Assembly (NCBI GenBank): GCA_021463315.1
Contig: JAJTXO010000222.1
Span: forward strand, 1 to 6,625
From: Caldilineales bacterium
GTDB taxonomy: Bacteria > Chloroflexota > Anaerolineae > JAAEKA01
Direction of reading: 5' to 3'
Length of the DNA: 6,625 nucleotides
Made by a program: the position numbers and the translations under genes. Positions 1 through 6,374 of this stretch are shown here, in pieces; the stretch's first letter is position 1, and each line of letters opens with the position of its first letter. Under the pieces are notes generated by a model. The model was not told where the DNA came from. It ran no database searches and worked only from the letters and a program-made list of their open reading frames with translations.

Positions 1-79
1 AAGGATCCCCCGCTCAGCACAACGGAGACCCTTCGCCGAGCCTCAGGGTGACAGTATGCAAGAATTTCCTTTACGATGT
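1..79. repeat. Direct repeat copy A (left-truncated palindromic element plus conserved tail)
   Basis: These 79 bases are identical to 133-211, an offset of 132 bp. The copy holds the loop and right arm (27-53) of the palindromic element that is intact at 113-185. A conserved non-palindromic tail containing GCAAGAATTTCCTTTACG follows. The window begins inside the left arm, so the full element is cut by the edge. Because the tail is duplicated with the palindrome, this looks like a tandem segmental duplication rather than two independent insertions. Confidence 0.9.
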
Positions 80-112
80 ATTGAATACTCTGTAAAACAA
101 GTTCCTACACAT

Positions 113-185
113 TGTCATCCTGAGGCTCGGCGAAGGATCCCCCGCTCAGCACAACGGAGACCCTTCGCCGAGCCTCAGGGTGACA
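113..185. repeat. Long palindromic intergenic element (TGTCATCCTGAG type)
   Basis: The left arm (113-139) and right arm (159-185) are inverted repeats of 27 bp that differ at only two positions: T118, opposite G180, and A137, opposite C161. The loop is 19 nt (140-158). As RNA the first difference is a U-G wobble on the plus strand and the second is a G-U wobble on the minus strand, so a strong hairpin forms from either strand. From memory, elements starting TGTCATCCTGAG and ending GGATC are abundant in intergenic regions of several bacterial phyla including Chloroflexota. There is no T-tract to make it a classical terminator, and no target-site duplication is visible at its edges. Best read as a REP/MITE-like non-coding repeat. 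Confidence 0.85.
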
Positions 186-211
186 GTATGCAAGAATTTC
201 CTTTACGATGT
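133..211. repeat. Direct repeat copy B
   Basis: Perfect 79-bp match to 1-79. Identity stops sharply at 211/212 (copy A continues with A, copy B with T, and the flanks then differ). The unit is therefore 132 bp, with 53 bp (80-132) separating the two copies. No protein-coding role is apparent. The short open frame through both copies only repeats the peptide MQEFPLRC from the tail and has no ribosome binding site. Confidence 0.9.
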
Positions 212-245
212 TTCAATGAAGACAGCGTAGAAACGGCTCAGCCCA

Positions 246-272
246 AGACTTCGGCGATGACTTCTGAAGTCT
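246..272. repeat. AGACTTC...GAAGTCT palindrome, isolated copy
   Basis: AGACTTC (246-252) and GAAGTCT (266-272) form an inverted repeat. Within it, 259-271 is a tight palindrome GACTTC-T-GAAGTC. The same core occurs at 611-625 and 661-675 inside the MITE-like element, but here the MITE terminal repeats are absent. It may be a decayed or partial relative of that element, or a binding site for a dimeric protein. The surrounding bases 212-398 hold no supportable gene. Confidence 0.6.
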
Positions 273-398
273 CTCGATCGCTCCACGGTGTTATACGCAG
301 AGGCGACAAAATTACTGCACTAAGGCGCCCGGCATTGTGACGGCGCATCGCCCACGATGGCAAATGAGGTCGGAACAGGGAGAACACGAATTTAGGAT

Positions 399-427
399 AT
401 TATATGCACAAACGCGCAGAGCGCCAA
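399..427 (-). promoter_or_regulatory. Candidate sigma70-type promoter reading leftward
   Basis: On the minus strand, TTGGCG (427-422) is followed after exactly 17 nt by a perfect TATAAT (404-399). The -35 matches the consensus at four of six positions. Transcription would start near 392 and run toward base 1 through the palindromic repeats, so its gene would lie outside the window. The site lies just downstream of the minus-strand terminator at 503-547, a sensible place for the next unit to start. The local AT-rich patch stands out in this GC-rich DNA. The call rests on sequence match only. Confidence 0.4.
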
Positions 428-502
428 CCTCCAGCCCGCGTTGCGATGAGAATTGGCCGCAGGCAGAGCCGCTCCGCTGCGCCACAGCCCGCTGAGGAAA
501 GC

Positions 503-547
503 AAAAAAAGCCCAGCGCCGGACAAGCGGAGCCTGCCGGCGCTGGGC
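503..547 (-). terminator. Intrinsic terminator, minus strand
   Basis: Read on the minus strand, GCCCAGCGCCGG (547-536) and CCGGCGCTGGGC (521-510) form a perfect 12-bp GC-rich stem with a 14-nt loop. It is followed at once by seven T residues (509-503). This is a textbook rho-independent terminator for leftward transcription. On the plus strand no comparable T-run follows the hairpin, so it is not clearly bidirectional. No intact minus-strand gene lies to its right in the window; the MITE-like insertion begins only 41 bases upstream of the stem. Confidence 0.85.
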
Positions 548-580
548 GGCTGTTTCATTGTTGATCTCCATCGTCATGCG

Positions 581-588
581 CCCGATAA
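581..588. repeat. Target-site duplication, left copy (CCCGATAA)
   Basis: Perfect octamer match to 701-708, in direct orientation, abutting the left terminal inverted repeat. An 8-bp duplication is typical of several DDE transposon families. The chance of a perfect octamer exactly at both repeat edges is low. Confidence 0.7.
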
Positions 589-700
589 GTATCATCTCAA
601 TAGATTGGGGAGACTTCCGAAGTCTTATGGACTGTGAGCTCGTTTTGAACAAACCTGCGCAGACTTCGGAAGTCTCGACCCCGGTTTATTGAGATGACAC
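589..700. mobile_element. MITE-like element with terminal inverted repeats and 8-bp flanking duplication
   Basis: The ends form imperfect terminal inverted repeats of about 22 bp (589-610 against 700-679 on the other strand). They share GTRTCATCTCAATA with four mismatches in total. Just inside each end sits an AGACTTCSGAAGTCT palindrome (611-625 and 661-675). The 112-bp element is flanked by identical octamers CCCGATAA at 581-588 and 701-708, as expected of a target-site duplication. It encodes no protein and would depend on a transposase supplied elsewhere in the genome. The family is not identified from sequence alone. The symmetric nested palindromes would fold almost the whole element into a cruciform or hairpin. 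Confidence 0.75.
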
Positions 701-708
701 CCCGATAA
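701..708. repeat. Target-site duplication, right copy (CCCGATAA)
   Basis: Direct copy of 581-588 abutting the right terminal inverted repeat of the MITE-like element. Confidence 0.7.
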
Positions 709-724
709 TGTCTGAGGCGGCGTA

Positions 725-754
725 TTTGCGCAAAGCCGCGCTTGCGCCTAGAAT
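725..754 (+). promoter_or_regulatory. Candidate promoter with overlapping palindrome upstream of the operon
   Basis: TTGCGC (726-731) and TAGAAT (749-754) are separated by 17 nt and resemble a weak -35 (three of six) and a good -10 (five of six). Transcription would begin near 761, about 90 nt before the ATG at 850. The -35 is embedded in a perfect 10-bp palindrome TTTGCGCAAA (725-734), and another TTGCGC lies at 742-747. Such an arrangement could be an operator, but no regulator is encoded in the window. Sequence-match evidence only. Confidence 0.3.
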
Positions 755-849
755 CGGGGCTGGCCCATCGGCCACGACCGTTTACCCGCTGGTCGAGTAG
801 CTGGCCGCTGCGGACAGCGTATCGAGACCCCACCCTGCCGACGCACCTG

Positions 850-3255
850 ATGCCAACCACCACCCAACGCCCGGCCCTCCTGCGCTTGTTTCCCTATCTG
901 CTGCTGGCTGCCATTCTGGCGCTGGCCGCAGCCTTGCGCTTCTACCGGCTGGGCGCGGTCGCCTTCACCTTCGACGCGGCCGCGGTCAGCAACCTGGCTG
1001 CGCAGTGGATCGACCAGGGCCGGCTGCCGCTGCAAGGGATGGTCTCCTCCACCGGCTTCCGCAACCCCCCGCTTACCGTCTACCTGATCAGCCTGCCGCT
1101 GCGGTTCAGCCGCGATCCGCTGGCGCTGACCGGCTTTGTGGTCGCGCTCAACCTGCTGGCGGTCGCGGGGACCTTTTGGCTGGGCCGGCGCTACTGGAGC
1201 GCGGCGGCGGGGCTGCTGGCCGCGCTGCTCTTCGCGGTCAGCCCCTGGGCGGTGCAGCATTCCCGCGGCGTGCTGGGCCAGGACCTGCTGGCGCCGGGCG
1301 TGGTGCTGCTGATGCTCTGCACGCTGGCCTGGTTCGTGGACGGCCGGCGCTGGCTGCTGGCCGTCGCGCTGGTGACGCTGGCCGCGTTGATCCAGATCCA
1401 TCTGGCCGCGCTGGCGCTGGCGCCGCTGTTGACGCTGCTGGTGCTGTGGGAGCTGATCAGCCAGCGGCGGCAGGGCGCAGCGGCGCGGCTTTGGCAGCCG
1501 CTGGCGCTGGGCGTGGCGCTGGGCGCGCTGCTCTACCTGCCCTATCTGGCGGCCGACGCGCAGCAGGGCTGGGTCAACGTGCGCGGCTTTCTGGGCCAGG
1601 GTGGCGGGTCGGCCGGCGTGCAGGGGCAGACCTTTGACTTGGCGCTGCTCAACATCGGCGGCCGCAACATCCACGCCCTGGCCGGCCCGCAGCGCTTCCG
1701 CGACTTTCTGGCGGGCCTGCCCGGCATCGCCTACTGGCTAGACCGGCTGGAGGAGCTGCTGGTGCTGGCCTCGGCCCTTTTCCTGGGCGTCCGTCTGCTG
1801 CGGCGGCGCTACGACGCCCGCCAGGCGCGCAGCCACGGCGTGTTGCTGCTCTGGCTGGGGACGCCGGTGCTCTTCTTCCTGGTCTTCAGCGCCCAGGTGC
1901 AGCTTCATTATCTGGTGGTGCTCTACCCCGCGCCCTATCTGGCGCTGGCCGCGGCCGCGGGCGAGCTGTTCCACCTGCTGGCCGGCCGCGTCTGGCTGCG
2001 TCGCGGGCTGGTCGCGGCCGGCGGCCTGGCGCTGTTGCTGCTGGTGGCCTGGCAGATCACGCTGATCGGCGCGATCTACCGTTTCATCGACCAGCATGAC
2101 ACGCCCGACGGCTGGCCCACGCCGGCGCGCATCGTGCGCGCCGCGGCGCACACCCTGACGGAGTACGCCAGCCTCACCCCCGACGGCGAGGTGATCGTGC
2201 TGTGCCAGGGCCAGGTGCCGGAGTGGGACGAGTGCCCGGCCGTCTGGACCTTCCTGGCCAGCCAACTGCCCAACGTGCGCATCATGGACTACGACGACCC
2301 CGGCTTTCGCGTCTATCAGGAGGCCGAGGACGCGCTCTTCCTGCTGACGCCAGGCGCCAGCCTGGCCGCGGCTGAGCTGCCCCTGCTGGCCCAGGCGCTG
2401 CCCGAGGCCGACGCGCCGCTGCGCGAGAACGTGGACGCCTACCGCTTTTTCCGCATCCACAACCCCTACAGCGACATCGCCCGCTATCTGGAGCGCATGG
2501 CCCAGCCGGGCGACGCGGTGCTGCTGGTGGGCCGCGACCAGCAGCCCGCGCTGGCTCGTTTCTACACCGGCGACCTGCCCATCTACCAGTTGCCGCAGCC
2601 CGACCCCGATACGACCCTGCGCCAGTTGGAGCAGATCGCCGGCCAGCATCGCCAGCTTCTGGTCCTCTACCGCGCGGCCGAGGAGAGCGATCCCGACGGC
2701 CTCGTCCAGGGCTGGCTGGCCGAGCATGGCTATCCCAGCCGCGAGAGCTGGCTGGGGCCTGTGGCCGCGGTGCGCGTTCTGCTGCCCGGCGCCGAGGAGG
2801 GCTGGAGCGCAGCGCAGCCCGAGGCCGATTTCGACGGCCAACTGCGCCTGCGCGCTGTAGCCCGCTCAGCCGAGGCGCTGCAGGCCGGCAAGCTGCTGGC
2901 TGTGCGGCTGGACTGGCAGGCGCTGGCCCAGCCCGCCGCCGACTACAGCCTCTTCATCCAGCTCCTGGACGCCGCTGGCCAGGTCGTGACGCAGCGCGAT
3001 CTGCCGCTGCAGGCCAGCGGCGCGCTCAGCAGCGCCTGGCAGCCAGGCCAGCAGGCCAGCACGCGCGCGGCCCTGGCCCTGCCCGCAGACAGCGCGCCCG
3101 GGCAATATCGCCTGATCGCCGGCCTGTACGATCCCCAGAGCGGCGCACGGCTGCCGGTGGGCCGCGGCGATTTCCTGGACCTGGGCGTGCTGCAGATCGA
3201 ACCGGCCAGCCAGCCGGGCGCGCTGGACCTGGAGAGCAAGGAGCTCGCGCCGTGA
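850..3255 (+). CDS. Polytopic GT39/PMT_2-like glycosyltransferase with long soluble C-terminal region
   Basis: Predicted 801-residue membrane glycosyltransferase of the GT-C fold. In the family, a polyprenyl-phosphate sugar is used at the outer face of the cytoplasmic membrane; sugar and acceptor are unknown here. A first membrane segment (about 13-29) is followed by RFYRLG and then Asp42 in FTFDAAAV, at the place of the family's catalytic loop-1 acidic residue. SPWAVQHSR (131-139) and LHYLVVLYPAPYLALA (His353) are family-typical, and about ten hydrophobic segments run to residue ~411. The remaining ~390 residues are soluble: alpha/beta-looking stretches, then from ~655 a beta-rich tail (YSLFIQLLDAAGQVV, GQYRLIAGLYDPQSG) resembling the beta-sandwich tails of Chloroflexota homologues. 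The frame is open back to TTG742, but ATG850 is preferred because hydrophobic, family-like sequence starts there and TTG742 lies inside the candidate promoter. ATG850 lacks a clear Shine-Dalgarno. First gene of the operon. Fold confident, substrate not. Confidence 0.9.
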   Translation: MPTTTQRPALLRLFPYLLLAAILALAAALRFYRLGAVAFTFDAAAVSNLAAQWIDQGRLPLQGMVSSTGFRNPPLTVYLISLPLRFSRDPLALTGFVVALNLLAVAGTFWLGRRYWSAAAGLLAALLFAVSPWAVQHSRGVLGQDLLAPGVVLLMLCTLAWFVDGRRWLLAVALVTLAALIQIHLAALALAPLLTLLVLWELISQRRQGAAARLWQPLALGVALGALLYLPYLAADAQQGWVNVRGFLGQGGGSAGVQGQTFDLALLNIGGRNIHALAGPQRFRDFLAGLPGIAYWLDRLEELLVLASALFLGVRLLRRRYDARQARSHGVLLLWLGTPVLFFLVFSAQVQLHYLVVLYPAPYLALAAAAGELFHLLAGRVWLRRGLVAAGGLALLLLVAWQITLIGAIYRFIDQHDTPDGWPTPARIVRAAAHTLTEYASLTPDGEVIVLCQGQVPEWDECPAVWTFLASQLPNVRIMDYDDPGFRVYQEAEDALFLLTPGASLAAAELPLLAQALPEADAPLRENVDAYRFFRIHNPYSDIARYLERMAQPGDAVLLVGRDQQPALARFYTGDLPIYQLPQPDPDTTLRQLEQIAGQHRQLLVLYRAAEESDPDGLVQGWLAEHGYPSRESWLGPVAAVRVLLPGAEEGWSAAQPEADFDGQLRLRAVARSAEALQAGKLLAVRLDWQALAQPAADYSLFIQLLDAAGQVVTQRDLPLQASGALSSAWQPGQQASTRAALALPADSAPGQYRLIAGLYDPQSGARLPVGRGDFLDLGVLQIEPASQPGALDLESKELAP

Positions 3256-4925
3256 CCACCCCGACTGCGCCCCGCTGGCCGCGGCCGCTGGCCGTCGCTC
3301 TGCTGCTGTTGGCCCTGCTGCTGCTGGCCTTCCACATCGTGCGCCAGGTGGAGAAAAACCCGCTGCGCATGGACGAGGCCGATATGGCCAGCTCCATCGC
3401 CAACTGGGTGACGCTGGGCCAGCCGCTGCTCTACCTGGGCCAGCCGCCGCCGCCCGACGACTGGCTGCTGCCGCTGGGCCAGCGCACCCTGGGCGACGGC
3501 CAGCAGTACGCCTTCTATCGCATCAAGCCGGAGACCGGGGTCAAAAAGGAGTTCTTCATCGCGCTGCGCGACGGGGTGGTGGGACGCTACACCTACTATC
3601 CGCACCCGCAGCTCTATCTGTTTGTCCACTCGCTGCTCTTCCGGCTGGCCCCGCTGACCGTGGAGACCAGCCACCTGATGCGCTATTTCAACCTGCTGTG
3701 GATCGTGGGCATGGCGGCCGGCATGGCGCTGCTGAGCCGCGAGCTGTACGGAGGCCGCTCCAGGTCGGCCGCGGATCGGGGCTGGCTGGTCTTTGCCGTC
3801 GCGCTGCTGCTGCTGGCGGTCAACAGCTTTGCCGTGCGCGCCGCGCTGCTGATCGACTTCCAGGCCCCCACCGCCTGTCTGGCCGTCTGGTACGCCTGGG
3901 CCTTTGTGCGCAGCCAGGAGCGCGGCCGGCTGAGCTGGCCGCTGGCGCTGGTGACGCTGCTTTTCTGGTGGAGCAACTTCGGCGCGCCCATCAGCGTGCT
4001 GCTGGGCACGGCCACCTATCTGCTGCTGATCGGCTGGCGGGCGCGGCCCTGGCGCGCGCTGCTGTCGGTGGCCGCGGGCACGGTCGCCTTCGTGCCGGTC
4101 TACTGGCTGTTCAGCCGCATCTTCGACCTGCCCTTCAGCCAGCCCTTCCTCTACATCACCGACCGGGCGGGCGACGGCGCGGGCGGGCTGGCCGGGCTGG
4201 CGGCGGATGTGGGGCGCTATTCGCTGTGGTATGCCCAGGAGCTCGGCCCCTGGCTGGTGATCGCGGCGTTGGCGCTCTTCGTTCTGGCCCTGGTCAGCCG
4301 GCGGGCCATCGACCGCCCCGCGCTGGCGCTGGCGCCGGTGCTGGCCTTCATCGGCCTCCTCTCCCAGGCCGCGGCGCGCGGCGACGCGTTTCACTTCCCC
4401 AAGTACATCTATTTCGTCGCGCCGCTGCTGTGCGTGTTCGTGGCAGGGGAGTTGGTGAGGCTGCTGGTCGGCGACCAAGACGCTTCGGCGCCTTCGGTCA
4501 GCGTGACAGGGGCGCGGCGCGGGCTTAGTTGGCTGGCGGCCGGCGTGCTGGTGGCGCTGCTGGGGCTGTCAGCCAGCCAGGCGTGGCGCTCCATCCAGGC
4601 GCCGGGCGGCACGCTGTACGATCCCGGCGAGGTGGGGCTGGTGGAGGCCGCGCAGGCCGCGCGGGCCGAGGTTCCAGCCGACGCCATCCTGCTGGCGCGC
4701 AAGGACGCCGCCTTCCTGGCCCAGCGCGATTTCATCGAGTGGGAGGGGCCGCTGTTGACTGATCCGCAGGCCTTGCAAGAGACCATCGAACGCTACGGCA
4801 TTCGCTACGCCATCGGCGGACCGTTGCTGCTGGGGCCAGACGCGCAGGTCACCTGGGCCTACTGGGCCGAACACTTCGACGTAGTCCTGGACGCTGGCGA
4901 CTATGTGTTGCTCAGGAAGCGCTGA
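3252..4925 (+). CDS. GT39/PMT_2-like membrane glycosyltransferase
   Basis: Predicted 557-residue GT-C fold glycosyltransferase. It starts at GTG3252, overlapping the TGA of the previous gene by 4 bp (GTGA). A strong AAGGAG lies 8 nt upstream (3238-3243), so the start is well supported and translational coupling is likely. After membrane segment 1 (about 13-30) comes MDEADMA with Asp41-Glu42, the acidic pair that marks the catalytic first outer loop in this superfamily. YPHPQLYLF (116-124) is a variant of the HPPLYY-like motif, and FHFPKYIYFVAP (380-391) resembles the late PKY motif before the last helices. Roughly ten membrane segments extend to about residue 440. A short soluble C-terminal part (about 450-557, ending DAGDYVLLRKR) follows, far smaller than that of the upstream gene. 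Expected to use a lipid-linked sugar donor at the outer membrane face; acceptor unknown. An ArnT-like or protein O-mannosyltransferase role is possible but cannot be told apart here. Confidence 0.9.
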   Translation: MTTPTAPRWPRPLAVALLLLALLLLAFHIVRQVEKNPLRMDEADMASSIANWVTLGQPLLYLGQPPPPDDWLLPLGQRTLGDGQQYAFYRIKPETGVKKEFFIALRDGVVGRYTYYPHPQLYLFVHSLLFRLAPLTVETSHLMRYFNLLWIVGMAAGMALLSRELYGGRSRSAADRGWLVFAVALLLLAVNSFAVRAALLIDFQAPTACLAVWYAWAFVRSQERGRLSWPLALVTLLFWWSNFGAPISVLLGTATYLLLIGWRARPWRALLSVAAGTVAFVPVYWLFSRIFDLPFSQPFLYITDRAGDGAGGLAGLAADVGRYSLWYAQELGPWLVIAALALFVLALVSRRAIDRPALALAPVLAFIGLLSQAAARGDAFHFPKYIYFVAPLLCVFVAGELVRLLVGDQDASAPSVSVTGARRGLSWLAAGVLVALLGLSASQAWRSIQAPGGTLYDPGEVGLVEAAQAARAEVPADAILLARKDAAFLAQRDFIEWEGPLLTDPQALQETIERYGIRYAIGGPLLLGPDAQVTWAYWAEHFDVVLDAGDYVLLRKR

Positions 4926-4928
4926 TCT

Positions 4929-6374
4929 ATGGCCATGAACTCAGCCGGCCCCGACCGGCCCTCCCGCTCCTCCTGTCCCCTGATCGCGCTGGGCTTGGCG
5001 TTGCCCTTCGTCATCGTCGCCTTGATTCCCGTTTACCACAAGGGCGACCTGATGGCCTATGCCCGCTGGGCCGACTGCCTGCAGGCCTTCGGGCCGCGCA
5101 CCTATCTGGAATGCGCGGCCTACCGGCCGGAATCGCCCCTGGGCTACCCCTCCGTCGGCCTGTGGCTCAGCGGCGGCGCGGTGCAGGCCATGCGGCTGCT
5201 GAGCGAAAACGTCTTGGGTCGCACGCTGGACGCCCCCACGACCGATACGCTGGTCCGCTTCTACCTGGCCAGCTTCGCCGCACTGGATTTTCTGCTGCTG
5301 GCCTGGCTGGCGCGGCTGCTGCGCTATGGACGCCCCCTGCTGGCCGCGTTTCTGCTGATGCTGCTGCCCTGGATGGTGGTGGGCGGCGTCCTGTGGGGCC
5401 AACTGGATGGCGCGTCGCTGGCTGGCGTCCTGCTGGCCTTCATCGCGCTGTGGCAGGCCTGGCAGGCGGTCGGCCAGCGCCGGCTGCGGCCGGCCTGGCT
5501 GTGGCTGCTGCTGGCCGGGCTGATGCTGGCCATCCTGCTGCTGCTCAAGCAGCTCAACACCTTTGCCCTGCCCTTCTTCCTTTTCCTGCTGGCGCTGGCG
5601 CTGTGGAGCTTTTGGCGCGAGCTGGGCGGGCGAGGGCTGGCCGCGGCGCTGGCTGCGCTGCTGCTGGCAGCCGCGTTCTTCCGTCTGCTGGACAGCCGTT
5701 TCGCGCTGCCGCCGGAGGCGTGGGGCTCCACCTTCTGGCACGGCTGGCAGGTCAGCCCCCACGGCGACGTGATCTCAGGCAACGGCTTCAACCTGTGGAT
5801 TCTGCTGGGCCGCGACATGTGGTCGTCGTCGCGCGAGCCGTTCACCACGCTGCGGTTGGGCCCGTGGAGCCAGGATCTGACCCCCTATCACACCGGCATG
5901 GCGCTCTATGGGCTGCTGCTGATCCTCCTGTTCGTGGCCGCGTTCATCGCCGTGCGGCCGCTGCTGGCCCGGGGCGAGCTGGCCCGGCTGACGGACGACC
6001 AACGGGCCGCGCTGCTGGCCTGGCTGGCCCTGCTGCTGGGACTGACCCAACTGGGCTTCAACGTGTTGCTGACCGGCACCCACGAGCGCTATCTCTTCCT
6101 GGGCTACCCCTTCCTGATCCTGTCCACGGTTTGGTTCGCCCGCCGCGGCCATCTGGGCATGGGCCTGGCCGCGTTCACGGTGGTGGCGGCCATTCTGAAC
6201 GGCGTCTTCGTGCTGGGCGCGATGCAGCCGCTGCCCGGCATCCTCTTCGTGGTCTACAGCAACGCCTTTCAGGCCTCGCTGCACATGATCCTGCTGGCCG
6301 CGCTGCTGGCTGCCTGGCTGCGCATCAGTCGCCAGTTTGCCCGGGACCGATCGACAGGCGTCCCGCCGGGTTGA
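4929..6374 (+). CDS. Gpi18-like (COG5542-type) membrane mannosyltransferase homologue
   Basis: Predicted 481-residue GT-C fold protein, different in type from its two upstream neighbours. ATG4929 lies 3 bp after the previous stop, with AGGAAG (4914-4919) 9 nt upstream; ATG4935 is a less well spaced alternative. After membrane segment 1 (about 17-35) comes GDLMAYARWAD with Asp40, the likely catalytic loop-1 acid. WGQLDG (156-161), KQLNTFALPFFLF, SGNGFNLW (283-290) and THERYLFLGYP (His385-Glu386-Arg387) match the motif order I recall for Gpi18-like mannosyltransferases. These are thought to take mannose or a related hexose from a polyprenyl-phosphate donor. About ten hydrophobic segments are visible. 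The last eight residues (474-481, RSTGVPPG) and the stop are contributed by the first unit of the 84-bp tandem array, so the native C-terminus may have been altered. Family assignment is from motifs, not a search; the sugar is inferred. Confidence 0.88.
   Translation: MAMNSAGPDRPSRSSCPLIALGLALPFVIVALIPVYHKGDLMAYARWADCLQAFGPRTYLECAAYRPESPLGYPSVGLWLSGGAVQAMRLLSENVLGRTLDAPTTDTLVRFYLASFAALDFLLLAWLARLLRYGRPLLAAFLLMLLPWMVVGGVLWGQLDGASLAGVLLAFIALWQAWQAVGQRRLRPAWLWLLLAGLMLAILLLLKQLNTFALPFFLFLLALALWSFWRELGGRGLAAALAALLLAAAFFRLLDSRFALPPEAWGSTFWHGWQVSPHGDVISGNGFNLWILLGRDMWSSSREPFTTLRLGPWSQDLTPYHTGMALYGLLLILLFVAAFIAVRPLLARGELARLTDDQRAALLAWLALLLGLTQLGFNVLLTGTHERYLFLGYPFLILSTVWFARRGHLGMGLAAFTVVAAILNGVFVLGAMQPLPGILFVVYSNAFQASLHMILLAALLAAWLRISRQFARDRSTGVPPG

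Noticed and set aside
113..185. Palindromic element as an intrinsic terminator
   Set aside because: The stem is strong but no run of T follows on either strand; the repetition and conserved tail favour a dispersed repeat element.
56..340. Plus-strand open frame of 94 codons through the left repeats
   Set aside because: Its sequence is largely two copies of the repeat tail plus palindrome arms; no ribosome binding site and no protein-like pattern.
392..692. Several overlapping short open frames on both strands around the terminator and MITE
   Set aside because: They run through the terminator stem and the MITE terminal repeats, mutually overlap in different frames, and lack ribosome binding sites.
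742..849. N-terminal extension of gene 1 from TTG742
   Set aside because: The extra 36 residues are Arg/Pro-rich, unlike the family N-terminus. No ribosome binding site is suitably spaced, and the TTG lies between candidate -35 and -10 elements.
1738..2841. Minus-strand open frame of 367 codons, and a similar one at 748-1674
   Set aside because: Same composition artefact; antisense to the conserved membrane and soluble parts of gene 1, with no recognisable motif.
2943..4478. Long open frame on the minus strand (511 codons) antisense to genes 1 and 2
   Set aside because: The translation is dominated by Gln, Arg, Gly and Ala with no hydrophobic pattern, as expected for the complement of GC-rich Leu/Ala codons such as CTG. 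It spans the junction of two clearly real genes.
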